Notes: a model not told the origin generated them from the sequence alone. Positions 7,636 to 14,878 are shown, counted from the stretch's first letter. The stretch: 17,105 bases of DNA from Rhodospirillaceae bacterium UBA4468 (GCA_002389385.1 DGOK01000015.1:98571-115675), one strand, 5' to 3'. Program-made: numbers and translations.

Positions 7636-9717
7636 CTAAGCCTCACCATCGGTCAGGCCTTTTTTGATCATATCATCTTTTGCCTTTTTGCGCAGGTCAT
7701 CTCGCTCGCGCAGATAATCTTCTGTGGTCTTAGGCACAGGAACGGTGCCGTGTGCCAATGGATTGTCGCCATCGGTCGCCATTTGCACGATACGACAGTC
7801 GTCGCACATCTTGATCCGGTCAAGCTTTCCAGGTCCCTGGAACATTGCATGGTCTTTGAGTTTGTCGGTCAAATGCGCCAGCGATGCATGGGTCGCGAAC
7901 GGCTTGCCACAGCGAATACAGAGGAACGGTTGCTCTTCTTTGATGACCTGATGAGACCGCGCTTCTTCGGCGAAGCTTAACCGTGGCTCAAGTGAGATCA
8001 CTTTCTCAGGGCAGGTATTCTTACAGAGACCACACTGCACGCAGGCATCTTCTGTAAAGCCAAGTTGTGGCAGCCCTTCATTATCCTTAAGTGCCCCCGT
8101 TGGACATGCGCCAACGCATGCAAGGCAAAGGGTACAGTTTTCTGCATCGACAAGGACGCGGCCAAACGGTGCCCCTGCGGGTAGCACAATCTCGTCGACC
8201 GGGCTTGGGGATTTCCTATGCAATGCATCAAGCGACAGGCGCAGGACTGAGCGTTTACGTCCAGCGGCACCGATATCACTTGCGGCAATTGCTGTTGCTG
8301 GTGCAGTGCCATACAAGGCCGCTTCCAATTGATCTGGATCGTCGGGCTCAAGCAAGCGAACGCGCCCGGTGCCGTATCCAAGCCCATCCGTGATGGCATC
8401 AACAATCGCGAACTCACCTAACAGTGTGTCGCGGTCTTCGCGTTTCTTAGGCGGCAAAACAATCGCCACTTCTGAAGCACCCAATGCCAACGCCAGTGTA
8501 ATTGTCTCAATGCCGATCTGTGTCGCCTGATTAATGGCAAGAGGCAAAACATGCCCCGGGAGTCCGCGACCGTAACGCGCAGAAAGGGCGATGATGTCGC
8601 GCCCAAATGTATCATCGTGAACCAGCACAACCGGCGTCTCGCCGCCCGCTTTGGTGTACGTGCCTACCAACGTGCGCAGACGTTCTGTTACCGTGTCGCC
8701 AGCGGGTAAGTTATACCGCGCGGCCCCGGTAGGGCAGACGACGGCGCAGAGGCCACACCCAGCACAGGTATAGGGATCAAATTTGACCTTGTCGCCATTC
8801 GGGACAATCGCAATGGTTGGGCAGACATCGAAGCAGTTCGTGCACCCGGTAATCTTGCTGGCGGAATGCGCGCAAATCCCAGCATCATAATCAATATATT
8901 TTGGTTTCTCGTATTCACCAATCATATCGCTGAGCGTGAACAACGCTTCCATCACCAATGCCGGATTACCCGGATCAGGATTGAAATAGCCATCGCGCTT
9001 TTCAGGGGCCGGGAATAAGGGAGTATCGCCACGAAGATCAAGGATCAGATCGCAGGTGGAACTACCAGCTTCACCAATGCCGGTGAACTCCAACTTGGAT
9101 TTGGAACTCGGCACGGTCGGGCGGAAATTCTCAACATTAACTTCGAAGGCGCCCAAGTGACCACGCGCACTTTTGATATTGCCCATAAACACAGGGATAT
9201 CCATGACGTTGGGTGGGCTGACATCAGCGCCACCTTGCAAGACCACGGTGACGTCCATGCGGTCGGCCAGTTTGCGCGCGGCCTCGATGGCGCTGTCATC
9301 TTTACCAAGCACTAAGACAATGCCTGTGCTAACCATTGTGACGGACGTCGCATCGCGCACTTCCAAAGCGGCTTCACTAATCAGTGCGGCCATCTTGGCA
9401 GTGACGTTTGTATCTTTGTTCTGGCCGTCTTCTGACCATCCCGCGAGCTCGCGGATATTCACGAAGTTGGCTTCAGGGGCTTTATCGCCCAATTCTTCGA
9501 GAGCATCTAGAAACAGAGGCGCTTCTTGCGTGCAGGCAACGAGGATTTTATCTGCCTTGCCAGCATCATCCATAAATCGGTCCAGCTCAACACGGCACAG
9601 GTGTCGCGCGGGTTGTAACTTGCCTTCGCCGCCGAGGGCCTTGGCGAGCGCATCGCCGTCGATGCTCATGGTATCTTCACATGAACAGACGAGAACTTCT
9701 TTACCGTTAAGCTTCAT
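7636..9717 (-). CDS. Large 4Fe-4S polyferredoxin, likely formate-dehydrogenase-linked
   Basis: A 693-residue soluble iron-sulphur protein expected to carry electrons. The N-terminal region has cysteines C11, C13, C41 and C62 (VCSCEDTM, HLCR, ACTQEAP), a layout recalling the HdrA N-terminus. Two ferredoxin-like centres follow, at C292/C295/C299 (with C282 perhaps completing it) and C318/C321/C324/C328. Two more lie at C528/C531/C534/C538 and C559/C562/C565/C569. Two CxxC pairs, C600/C603 and C638/C641, may bind zinc or iron. The central stretch, about 361-480, has no cysteines and faintly recalls an MvhD-like fold. I see no membrane segment or signal peptide. The ATG at 9717 follows AAGGAAG. 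Similar proteins sit near DUF3305/DUF3306 and FDH genes, which is the basis for the proposed link. Confidence 0.8.
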   Translation of the reverse strand: MKLNGKEVLVCSCEDTMSIDGDALAKALGGEGKLQPARHLCRVELDRFMDDAGKADKILVACTQEAPLFLDALEELGDKAPEANFVNIRELAGWSEDGQNKDTNVTAKMAALISEAALEVRDATSVTMVSTGIVLVLGKDDSAIEAARKLADRMDVTVVLQGGADVSPPNVMDIPVFMGNIKSARGHLGAFEVNVENFRPTVPSSKSKLEFTGIGEAGSSTCDLILDLRGDTPLFPAPEKRDGYFNPDPGNPALVMEALFTLSDMIGEYEKPKYIDYDAGICAHSASKITGCTNCFDVCPTIAIVPNGDKVKFDPYTCAGCGLCAVVCPTGAARYNLPAGDTVTERLRTLVGTYTKAGGETPVVLVHDDTFGRDIIALSARYGRGLPGHVLPLAINQATQIGIETITLALALGASEVAIVLPPKKREDRDTLLGEFAIVDAITDGLGYGTGRVRLLEPDDPDQLEAALYGTAPATAIAASDIGAAGRKRSVLRLSLDALHRKSPSPVDEIVLPAGAPFGRVLVDAENCTLCLACVGACPTGALKDNEGLPQLGFTEDACVQCGLCKNTCPEKVISLEPRLSFAEEARSHQVIKEEQPFLCIRCGKPFATHASLAHLTDKLKDHAMFQGPGKLDRIKMCDDCRIVQMATDGDNPLAHGTVPVPKTTEDYLRERDDLRKKAKDDMIKKGLTDGEA

Positions 9718-9773
9718 TGCCGTTTCTTCCTTCCCAGGTTGCCTTTAATATAGTCATGGTACGTCCATTTTTA

Positions 9774-9788
9774 TAGGGGGGTCCCCTA
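9774..9788. promoter_or_regulatory. Candidate operator palindrome (TAGGGG-GGT-CCCCTA)
   Basis: A perfect 6-bp inverted repeat with a 3-bp spacer lies 57 bases upstream of the polyferredoxin start, in the divergent gap shared with the HTH-PBP regulator. It is short and has no following T-run, so it reads more like a protein-binding site than a terminator. Which protein binds is unknown. Confidence 0.4.
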
Positions 9789-9827
9789 ACGTATCCGATG
9801 ATTAGGCATGTACTTGGAATTCATAAC

Positions 9828-9839
9828 GCATATTGTATG
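9828..9839. promoter_or_regulatory. Candidate operator GCATATTGTATG upstream of the regulator gene
   Basis: The core CATA-TTG-TATG is a small palindrome. It shares GCATATT with the ATGCAT array between tupB and fdhD. A weak TTGGAA (9814-9819) lies upstream, so the palindrome would overlap a -10 region, a position that suits autorepression. This is inference from similarity of two short sites. Confidence 0.35.
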
Positions 9840-9899
9840 GAAATAAAGACATATGAAGTTTAGGGCTTCTTGGCAGGGACTTCGGAAACAGGCGTACGC

Positions 9900-10790
9900 A
9901 TGAGAGATTTGATGACCACACACGAGGTAGCAGACTATCTGCGCCTCAAGGAACGCAAGGTCTATGACCTGGTCGCGACCGGTGAAATTCCATGCACCCG
10001 GGTCACAGGCAAGATTCTGTTTCCAAAACAGCTGATCGATATCTGGCTGGCCCGTTCCTCGACGTTTCCTGATATTACGGCTGCGCAGGCAACGCCTCCA
10101 CCACCCGTGATCGTTGGCTCACATGACCCATTGTTAGAATGGGCAGTACGAGGATCAGAATGTGAATTGGCGTTGATGCCGGGTGGCAGTCTGGATGGCC
10201 TGCAACGATTTGCCCGCGGAGAAGCGGTCGCCTGCGGTATGCATGTTCTGGATATGATTGATGGCGGCTATAATGTGTCCGCTGTCAGCGAAGCCAACGC
10301 AGGGATGGATTGTGTTCTGATTGAATGGGCATGGCGTGAACAGGGATTGATGGTCGCCAAGGGCAACCATATGCGGATCACATCGATCAAGACGGCGTCA
10401 TTTGCCCGTGCCAGGTTTGTGCTCCGCGAAGCCCAGGCGGGCAGCCGCGTGCTGTTTCAGTTCCTTGCGAGCCAAGCTGGTGTCGATATCGATAGCCTAG
10501 ATGTCGCCGATATTGAGGCACGTTCGGAGACCGATGTTGGTCTGTCCATTATCGAGGGCCGCGCCGATACCGGACTAGGTATTCAAGCGGCAGCAAAACA
10601 ATTGGGGCTCGATTTTATTTCGTTACACCGCGAGCGTTATGATCTTTTGGTGCGCCGGAAAGATTTCTTCGAGCCGCCTGTCCAACGTTTACTTAGCTTT
10701 GCGCGCGGGCAGGGCTTTGCCGAACGCATTAAAGATATGAGCGGATACGATACTGCAGGCCTTGGCACCGTGCACTACAACGCACCTTGA
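9900..10790 (+). CDS. One-component regulator: excisionase-type HTH plus PBP-like sensor domain
   Basis: A 296-residue cytoplasmic protein. Residues 5-51 form a MerR/excisionase-type helix-turn-helix (TTHEVADYLRLKERKVYDLV, then IPCTRVTGKILFPKQLI). Residues 69-290 resemble the periplasmic-binding-protein-like fold used as a ligand sensor (GSHDPLLEWA at 73-82, GSRVLFQFLASQAG at 181-194, DVGLSIIEGRADTGLGI at 212-228). There is no signal peptide, so the binding domain works in the cytoplasm. The ligand is probably tungstate or molybdate, given moaA, tup, mobA and fdhD nearby; this is inference. The ATG at 9900 has AGG seven bases upstream. A TTG at 9870 or an ATG at 9912 are alternative starts. 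It is divergent from the polyferredoxin. Confidence 0.82.
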   Translation: MRDLMTTHEVADYLRLKERKVYDLVATGEIPCTRVTGKILFPKQLIDIWLARSSTFPDITAAQATPPPPVIVGSHDPLLEWAVRGSECELALMPGGSLDGLQRFARGEAVACGMHVLDMIDGGYNVSAVSEANAGMDCVLIEWAWREQGLMVAKGNHMRITSIKTASFARARFVLREAQAGSRVLFQFLASQAGVDIDSLDVADIEARSETDVGLSIIEGRADTGLGIQAAAKQLGLDFISLHRERYDLLVRRKDFFEPPVQRLLSFARGQGFAERIKDMSGYDTAGLGTVHYNAP

Positions 10791-10840
10791 CCTTTGTGGC
10801 TGATGACATGATATCTAAGAATATAATGGGAGACATATGA

Positions 10841-11107
10841 ATGACTGATCAGGAATTTCTCGACGCTGCGGCACGTGGTGACATTGAAGTCGTGCAGGCC
10901 GCGTTGGACGCAGGGCAAAAAGTCGATACAGCGGACGAACACGGGAACACCGCATTGATGATGGCCTGCGCAAGGGCACAGCGCGATGTGTGCAAGGCAC
11001 TTTTAGCTGTAGATGCGAATACCAATCATAAGAACAAATTTGGCCTGGGCCCACGGGACTGGGTCGATTGGTCTGACAACGATAGCGCTGTCCGTAATTT
11101 ATTATAA
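10841..11107 (+). CDS. Short ankyrin-repeat protein
   Basis: An 88-residue protein made of about two ankyrin repeats. The first repeat has FLDAAARGDIEVVQAALDAG (6-25). The second begins at DEHGNTALMMACARAQRDV (32-50) and continues with a helix pair to about 66. The C-terminus (GPRDWVDWSDNDSAVRNLL) resembles a capping helix. Such proteins bind partner proteins, but the partner is not evident. The ATG at 10841 has GGGAG eight bases upstream. It follows the regulator by 50 bases on the same strand and could share its transcript. No secretion signal is seen. Confidence 0.8.
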   Translation: MTDQEFLDAAARGDIEVVQAALDAGQKVDTADEHGNTALMMACARAQRDVCKALLAVDANTNHKNKFGLGPRDWVDWSDNDSAVRNLL

Positions 11108-11108
11108 T

Positions 11109-11153
11109 CCCCTCTCCCGAGGGAGAGGGTGGCGCGCAGCGCCGGGTGAGGGG
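11109..11153. repeat. Double-hairpin repeat (CCCCTCTCCC type)
   Basis: A hairpin CCCTCTCCC-GA-GGGAGAGGG (11110-11129) is followed by a second, GGCGC-GCA-GCGCC (11131-11143), then GGGTGAGGGG. It lies between the ankyrin and DUF1330 genes. It shares the CCCTCTCC and GTGAGGGG words with the 112-bp elements and may be a related, shorter unit. It could act as a partial terminator or mRNA-stabilising structure. Confidence 0.75.
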
Positions 11154-11181
11154 TGTTTCACCAAAAGGAAAGGAACCAACA

Positions 11182-11475
11182 ATGACCGCGTATATGATCG
11201 CACAAGTTGATGTGCATGATCCGCAGCTATTTGAAAAATACCGTGCACTTGTCCCGGACACCCTCACTAAATACGGCGGCGAATATATTGTTCGCGGTGG
11301 CGAGATGGCTGTCCTCGAAGGTGACATGCCGTTCCCGCGTATCGTTGTGATCAAGTTCCCTACATTTGATGATGCCAAAAATTGGCACGCATCTGAAGAG
11401 TATAAAGGCGCGATTGAAATTCGTCAGGCGGCATCAAAAGGTATTCTCGTTGCCGTGGATGGCTATGATGGCTGA
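11182..11475 (+). CDS. DUF1330 family protein
   Basis: A 97-residue protein of the DUF1330 fold (a ferredoxin-like alpha/beta barrel similar to small monooxygenase-like proteins). The diagnostic pattern is MTAYMIAQVDVHDPQLFEKY at the N-terminus, with GGEYIVRGG at 32-40 and KFPTFDDAKNWHASEEYKGA at 58-77. The function of the family is not established. The ATG at 11182 follows AAGGAAAGGAA, a strong ribosome binding site; an ATG at 11146 in the same frame lies inside the preceding repeat and is unlikely. Its last eight bases overlap the start of the hydratase gene, so the two are translationally coupled. Confidence 0.88.
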   Translation: MTAYMIAQVDVHDPQLFEKYRALVPDTLTKYGGEYIVRGGEMAVLEGDMPFPRIVVIKFPTFDDAKNWHASEEYKGAIEIRQAASKGILVAVDGYDG

Positions 11476-12229
11476 TCTCGCGTCACAAATATGGAATGCC
11501 CGAAAAAACGGTGGGCATGTTGCCGTTTCTGAAATCGATGCGATTGGCTCTCGGGCTGCGGCGTATGCAATTCAAGCAGCAGGTGCGAAGGCATCTGAGC
11601 TCACGCGGGCTGGCTGGAAAGTCGCTGCGACGAGCGGTCTTGCACAAGAATTACTGGGGATGGAAGGGCCGTCTATCGGGCCCGTGTTCGCTGAATTAAT
11701 CCATGAGCCCGGCGATAAACTCGAAGCACGCCCGGAACAAGGCACGGCCGTTGAATGCGAATTTGCGTTTGTTATGGGTCGAAATCTGGGCAGCAGTCAG
11801 GAAATCACGCGAGCTGATGTGGTGGCTGCAATCGAGCGTGCACATATCGCCATCGAAGTTGTTGGCTGTCGGTTTGAAGGCGGCTTCAAGGGTGCGGGCT
11901 CACATCTTTGTATCAGTGATTTCTCATTCAATGTTGCGTTTGTGCCGGGACCTGAAATCGCGAACTGGCAAGACGTCGACCTCAAAGCCGTGATGGCAAA
12001 ATTATTGCTGAACGGTGATGTGGCCAATCAGGGCGTCGGCGCAGATGTGCTCGGTGATCCCGTCGAAGCACTATGCTGGGCAGCGAACGAAGCCAATGGC
12101 ATCGGCTTACCATTCCGCAAAGGCGACGTCATCACAACAGGCACCATGACAGGCGCCACGTTGGTCAATCCCGGTGATCAAGTCATTGGTGATTTTGGCG
12201 ACTTGGGTCAGGTCGCACTTTCTTTTTAA
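11468..12229 (+). CDS. 2-keto-4-pentenoate hydratase family protein (MhpD-like)
   Basis: A 253-residue cytoplasmic enzyme of the fumarylacetoacetate-hydrolase-like superfamily, closest to MhpD/DmpE hydratases of aromatic meta-cleavage pathways. Metal-binding glutamates are seen in VECEFAF (E96 and E98) and in IAIEVVG (E130), the E-x-E ... E layout expected for this family. The block ISDFSFNVAFVPG follows the glutamates. The start is at ATG 11468 (or the ATG just before, 11465), overlapping the DUF1330 stop by eight bases. No other aromatic-degradation gene is visible nearby, so the substrate is open; decarboxylase (4-oxalocrotonate decarboxylase type) activity is also possible. Confidence 0.85.
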   Translation: MADLASQIWNARKNGGHVAVSEIDAIGSRAAAYAIQAAGAKASELTRAGWKVAATSGLAQELLGMEGPSIGPVFAELIHEPGDKLEARPEQGTAVECEFAFVMGRNLGSSQEITRADVVAAIERAHIAIEVVGCRFEGGFKGAGSHLCISDFSFNVAFVPGPEIANWQDVDLKAVMAKLLLNGDVANQGVGADVLGDPVEALCWAANEANGIGLPFRKGDVITTGTMTGATLVNPGDQVIGDFGDLGQVALSF

Positions 12230-12242
12230 AGTTTAAGCTTTA

Positions 12243-12352
12243 CCCCCTCACCTAACCTCCCCCCTAAAAGGGGGAGAGGGATAAATAGGACTGTGTTTTG
12301 ATACGTGAGTTCCTCTCCCCAACGCAGAGGGGGAGAGGACAGGTGAGGGGGC
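12243..12352. repeat. Palindromic element, copy 2, inverted relative to copy 1
   Basis: Ends are CCCCCTCACCT (12243-12253) and AGGTGAGGGGG (12341-12351). Its reverse complement follows the copy at 5145-5256 closely over both arms, including the inner CTCTCCCC/GGGGAGAG hairpin, GGGGAGAGGAACTC and TTATCCCTCTCCCCC, while the central core is more diverged. It lies between the convergent hydratase gene and tupA, only four bases past the tupA stop. Confidence 0.85.
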
Positions 12353-12356
12353 GTCG

Positions 12357-13190
12357 CTATGTACGTTGACTCCCCGGCTGAGCATTCGCGAAGAATGCCT
12401 GATTGCCAAGAATCTGATACTCGCCAATTTTCGTTTGGCCTTCTGGAGATACCACCCAATCAACAAATGCCTGACCGAGTGCTGTTTTGATGTGGGGATG
12501 TTTCTTCTCGTTGATCAGGATGATGCCGTATTGGTTGAACAGAACGGTGTCGCCTTCGACGAGGATTGTTAGATCGCCCTTGTTCTTGAACTTGAGCCAT
12601 GTGGCGCGGTCGGTCAGAGAATATGCACCCATGCCAGAAGCGACATTCAAGGTTACTCCCATGCCCGATCCGGTTTCCCGATACCAGGTGCCAGATGCAC
12701 CTTTGGGGTCAATGCCGGCTGACTTCCAGAGCGACAATTCTTTCTTGTTCGTGCCGCTGTCATCGCCGCGTGATGCAAATGGTGCTTGCGTGTCGCTGAT
12801 TTTTTTAAGTGCCTGATTTGCTGTTTTTAAGCCCTTGATACCTGCCGGGTCAGCTTTCGGGCCGACCATGACGAAGTCGTTATACATCACATCGAAACGT
12901 TCCACGCCCATGCCATCGGTGACGAACTTTTCTTCTGATGGTTTGTGGTGCACGAACAACACATCGGCATCACCATTGCGGGCGAGGCGGATGGCTTTGC
13001 CTGTGCCAACAGCAACGACACGAACTTCAATGCCGGTTTTCTTGGTGAATGTCGGGAGTAGATAATCAAACAGGCCAGAGTTTGCGGTCGAAGTCGTCGA
13101 AGCGACCGTGATGTACTTATCTGCAGCGTGCGCTGTACCGGTAAGGGCCAGCATAATTGTTGCGATAAATAATGTTTTCAATTGTGACAT
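12357..13190 (-). CDS. tupA: Tungstate ABC transporter substrate-binding protein
   Basis: Periplasmic tungstate-binding protein of the Tup system. The 277-residue precursor has a clear Sec signal peptide cut after AHA (residue 22). The oxyanion-binding STTS motif is at 31-34 (ASTTSTANSGLFDYLLP) and the family block LFVHHKPSEEKFV follows at about 78-90. The start is ATG at 13190 with AGGAGG six bases before it; the frame is open upstream to 13256, but that extension overlaps tupC and hides the signal peptide. It is the last gene of tupB-tupC-tupA. Tungstate rather than molybdate specificity is expected from the TupA-like motif; vanadate (VupA-like) is possible but less likely here. Confidence 0.93.
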   Translation of the reverse strand: MSQLKTLFIATIMLALTGTAHAADKYITVASTTSTANSGLFDYLLPTFTKKTGIEVRVVAVGTGKAIRLARNGDADVLFVHHKPSEEKFVTDGMGVERFDVMYNDFVMVGPKADPAGIKGLKTANQALKKISDTQAPFASRGDDSGTNKKELSLWKSAGIDPKGASGTWYRETGSGMGVTLNVASGMGAYSLTDRATWLKFKNKGDLTILVEGDTVLFNQYGIILINEKKHPHIKTALGQAFVDWVVSPEGQTKIGEYQILGNQAFFANAQPGSQRT

Positions 13191-13215
13191 GAGAATCCTC
13201 CTGATCTGTTTATCG

Positions 13216-13977
13216 TTACCAACGTAATTCACCTTTAAGAAAAGCAGCGGCTTCACCGCTTTCGGGCTTGTTAAAGAAATTTTCTGCGGACGCGTGTTCG
13301 AGTAACTGGCCTTTGTGCATGAACATCACGTCATCGCCGAGCCGCTTTGCCTGATTGATGTCGTGGGTGACCATGACAATGCAGGTGCCTTCGTCATGCA
13401 TGGTCTGCACGATATCTTCGACGGCGTGGGTCGCTGCTGGATCAAGGCTTGCGGTGGGTTCGTCCAGAAAAAGAACTTCCGGGCGACACGCCCAGGCCCG
13501 TGCCAGGGCAAGCTTTTGCTGCTCACCGCCTGACAAGCGTCGTGCCGGTGTGACTTTGAATCGCGCCAATCCAGTCCGATTAAGCACGTCATCAATTATG
13601 ACGGGTCGGTCGGCCTTGGCGATGTCGTGGAGCTTTAACGCATAGTCGATGTTGTCCGCGACTGAGCGGCGTAACAGCACCGGTCGCTGGAAGACCATGG
13701 CCTGGCGCTTTTGTGTTTGCGACGTGTTAGCGGATGCCCATGTGACATGACCGGAACTGGGCTTCAGGAGGCCGTGACACAATCGCAGCAGCAATGATTT
13801 GCCTGCGCCATTGGGGCCGAGGATCATGGTTTTTGGTCCGGCTTGTAGCTCAAACGATACGTCCCTGATCAGCTCGTCACCGTCGGGTGCATAACAAAGC
13901 CCCCGCGCTTTCATCGGTAGAATACCTGACTTAAGGGTACTGTGTGGCGACGTTTGATTGGCGGCAACTAAACCCAT
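13216..13977 (-). CDS. tupC: Tungstate ABC transporter ATP-binding protein
   Basis: Cytoplasmic ATPase that powers tungstate import with TupB. The 253-residue protein has every motor motif: Walker A GPNGAGKS (54-61), Q-loop VFQRPV (95-100), signature LSGGEQQ (148-154), Walker B VLFLDEP (168-174) and the switch histidine in VTHD (H205). There is no C-terminal TOBE domain of the ModC type, in line with Tup-type ATPases. It starts at 13977, overlapping the end of tupB by ten bases, and is followed by tupA after a 25-base gap. The start codon is assigned from reading frame and overlap; no strong ribosome binding site is obvious. Confidence 0.92.
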   Translation of the reverse strand: MGLVAANQTSPHSTLKSGILPMKARGLCYAPDGDELIRDVSFELQAGPKTMILGPNGAGKSLLLRLCHGLLKPSSGHVTWASANTSQTQKRQAMVFQRPVLLRRSVADNIDYALKLHDIAKADRPVIIDDVLNRTGLARFKVTPARRLSGGEQQKLALARAWACRPEVLFLDEPTASLDPAATHAVEDIVQTMHDEGTCIVMVTHDINQAKRLGDDVMFMHKGQLLEHASAENFFNKPESGEAAAFLKGELRW

Positions 13978-14672
13978 TGTGCCTCCGCGCGATGCTTGAT
14001 GGCGTGGGTCGCCGCGTTGATGGCGAGCGATAGACTGATCAGGACAATGCCGAGGCCGAGGGCCAAGGCTAGGTCGCCTTTAGAGACTTCAAGCGCAATG
14101 GCGGTTGTCATGACGCGCGTCACATGATCGATGTTGCCACCGACAATCATCACGGCACCAACTTCGGCCGAGGCGCGGCCAAAGCCTGCAAGTACCGCTG
14201 TGACCAACGTAAAGCGTGCATCGTACAATAGCGCCGGAATCGCGCGCAGTGGTCCGGCGCCCAGTGATTTCATTTGCTCGGCATACTCAACCCAAAGGTC
14301 GGCAACCACCTGCCTTGTCAGTGCGGCGATGATCGGGGTGACCAAAATGGCCTGGGCGATGATCATGGCTGTCGGGGTAAACAATAATCCTAACACGCCA
14401 AGAGGTCCGGCCCGGGACAGGATCAAATAGACGATCAACCCGACGACAACAGGCGGTAAGCCCATCAACGCGTTTAACATGACGATTAAAGTGCCACGGC
14501 CGGGAAATTTAAACAGAGCGAGGGCAGCGCCTAAGGGTAATCCGATGAGGGCGGCGACCGCGACCGCACTAAAACTGACCTGTAATGACAAACCGACAAT
14601 TTCCATCAATCCGGCGTCAAAAGACATCAGAAGATGCAAGGCCGCTTGGAACGCGTCTGAGATATCATTCAT
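13968..14672 (-). CDS. tupB: Tungstate ABC transporter permease
   Basis: Inner-membrane channel of the tungstate transporter. The 234-residue protein has about five hydrophobic segments (roughly 25-53, 60-87, 98-119, 155-180 and 205-225). The cytoplasmic coupling loop YAEQMKSLGAGPLRAIP lies at 130-146, and GFGRASAEVGAVMIVGG at 163-179 is the strongly conserved block of Tup/Mod-type permeases. It is the first gene of the operon, starting at ATG 14672, and ends by overlapping tupC by ten bases. The gap upstream, shared with fdhD, carries the ATGCAT array about 50 bases before the start codon. Confidence 0.92.
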   Translation of the reverse strand: MNDISDAFQAALHLLMSFDAGLMEIVGLSLQVSFSAVAVAALIGLPLGAALALFKFPGRGTLIVMLNALMGLPPVVVGLIVYLILSRAGPLGVLGLLFTPTAMIIAQAILVTPIIAALTRQVVADLWVEYAEQMKSLGAGPLRAIPALLYDARFTLVTAVLAGFGRASAEVGAVMIVGGNIDHVTRVMTTAIALEVSKGDLALALGLGIVLISLSLAINAATHAIKHRAEAQWV

Positions 14673-14722
14673 GAGCTTAATTTTTCGTCATATTTTAGTC
14701 GTTTAGAGCAAGTTTCCGTAAT

Positions 14723-14750
14723 TTATGCATATTAATGCATAATTATGCAT
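14723..14750. promoter_or_regulatory. Palindromic ATGCAT operator array between tupB and fdhD
   Basis: Three ATGCAT copies begin at 14725, 14735 and 14745, separated by ATTA and AATT, so they recur every 10 bp, about one helical turn. The first two form TTATGCAT/ATGCATAA with a 4-bp centre, and the second and third form a perfect 16-bp palindrome. The array ends 14 bases before the fdhD -35 and lies 51 bases from the tupB ATG, so one bound regulator could control both directions. Confidence 0.65.
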
Positions 14751-14763
14751 GATGACCAGCATT

Positions 14764-14794
14764 TTGACCCTCTCATTTTAAGAACTATTATAAT
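14764..14794 (+). promoter_or_regulatory. Sigma70-like promoter for the fdhD operon
   Basis: TTGACC at 14764-14769 is a near-consensus -35. The -10 is either TATTAT (14786-14791, 16-bp spacing) or TATAAT (14789-14794, 19-bp spacing). Transcription would start near 14800 and give a leader of about 95 bases before the GTG of fdhD. Confidence 0.6.
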
Positions 14795-14805
14795 CTGTCT
14801 TGATA

Positions 14806-14878
14806 TGTCGCCCCTTGCCTCTGAATATCGCGACACCAAATTAAGATCGAAAGACATCGCTGATGTTTATTCGACATC
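14806..14878 (+). promoter_or_regulatory. Leader with potential hairpins before fdhD
   Basis: The leader can form TGTCGC (14806-14811) with GCGACA (14830-14835), closing an 18-base loop. Downstream, GATGT (14862-14866) can pair either back with ACATC (within 14853-14858) or forward with ACATC (14874-14878). The two small hairpins exclude each other and end just before the ribosome binding site at 14881-14890. It does not clearly match a known riboswitch pattern to my eye. Confidence 0.3.

Noticed and set aside
9173..9748. Plus-strand open frame (191 codons) opposite the polyferredoxin N-terminus
   Set aside because: Mirror frame of a strong gene, rich in Ser/Ala from reverse-complemented codons, with no domain.
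10815..11378. Minus-strand open frame (187 codons) across the ankyrin and DUF1330 genes
   Set aside because: It spans a repeat element and two supported plus-strand genes; the composition is Arg/Pro/Ser-rich and non-protein-like.
12226..12466. Short minus-strand open frames over the palindromic element
   Set aside because: They are translations of the repeat (LSSPP/LGGR-type strings) and of the tupA tail in the wrong frame.
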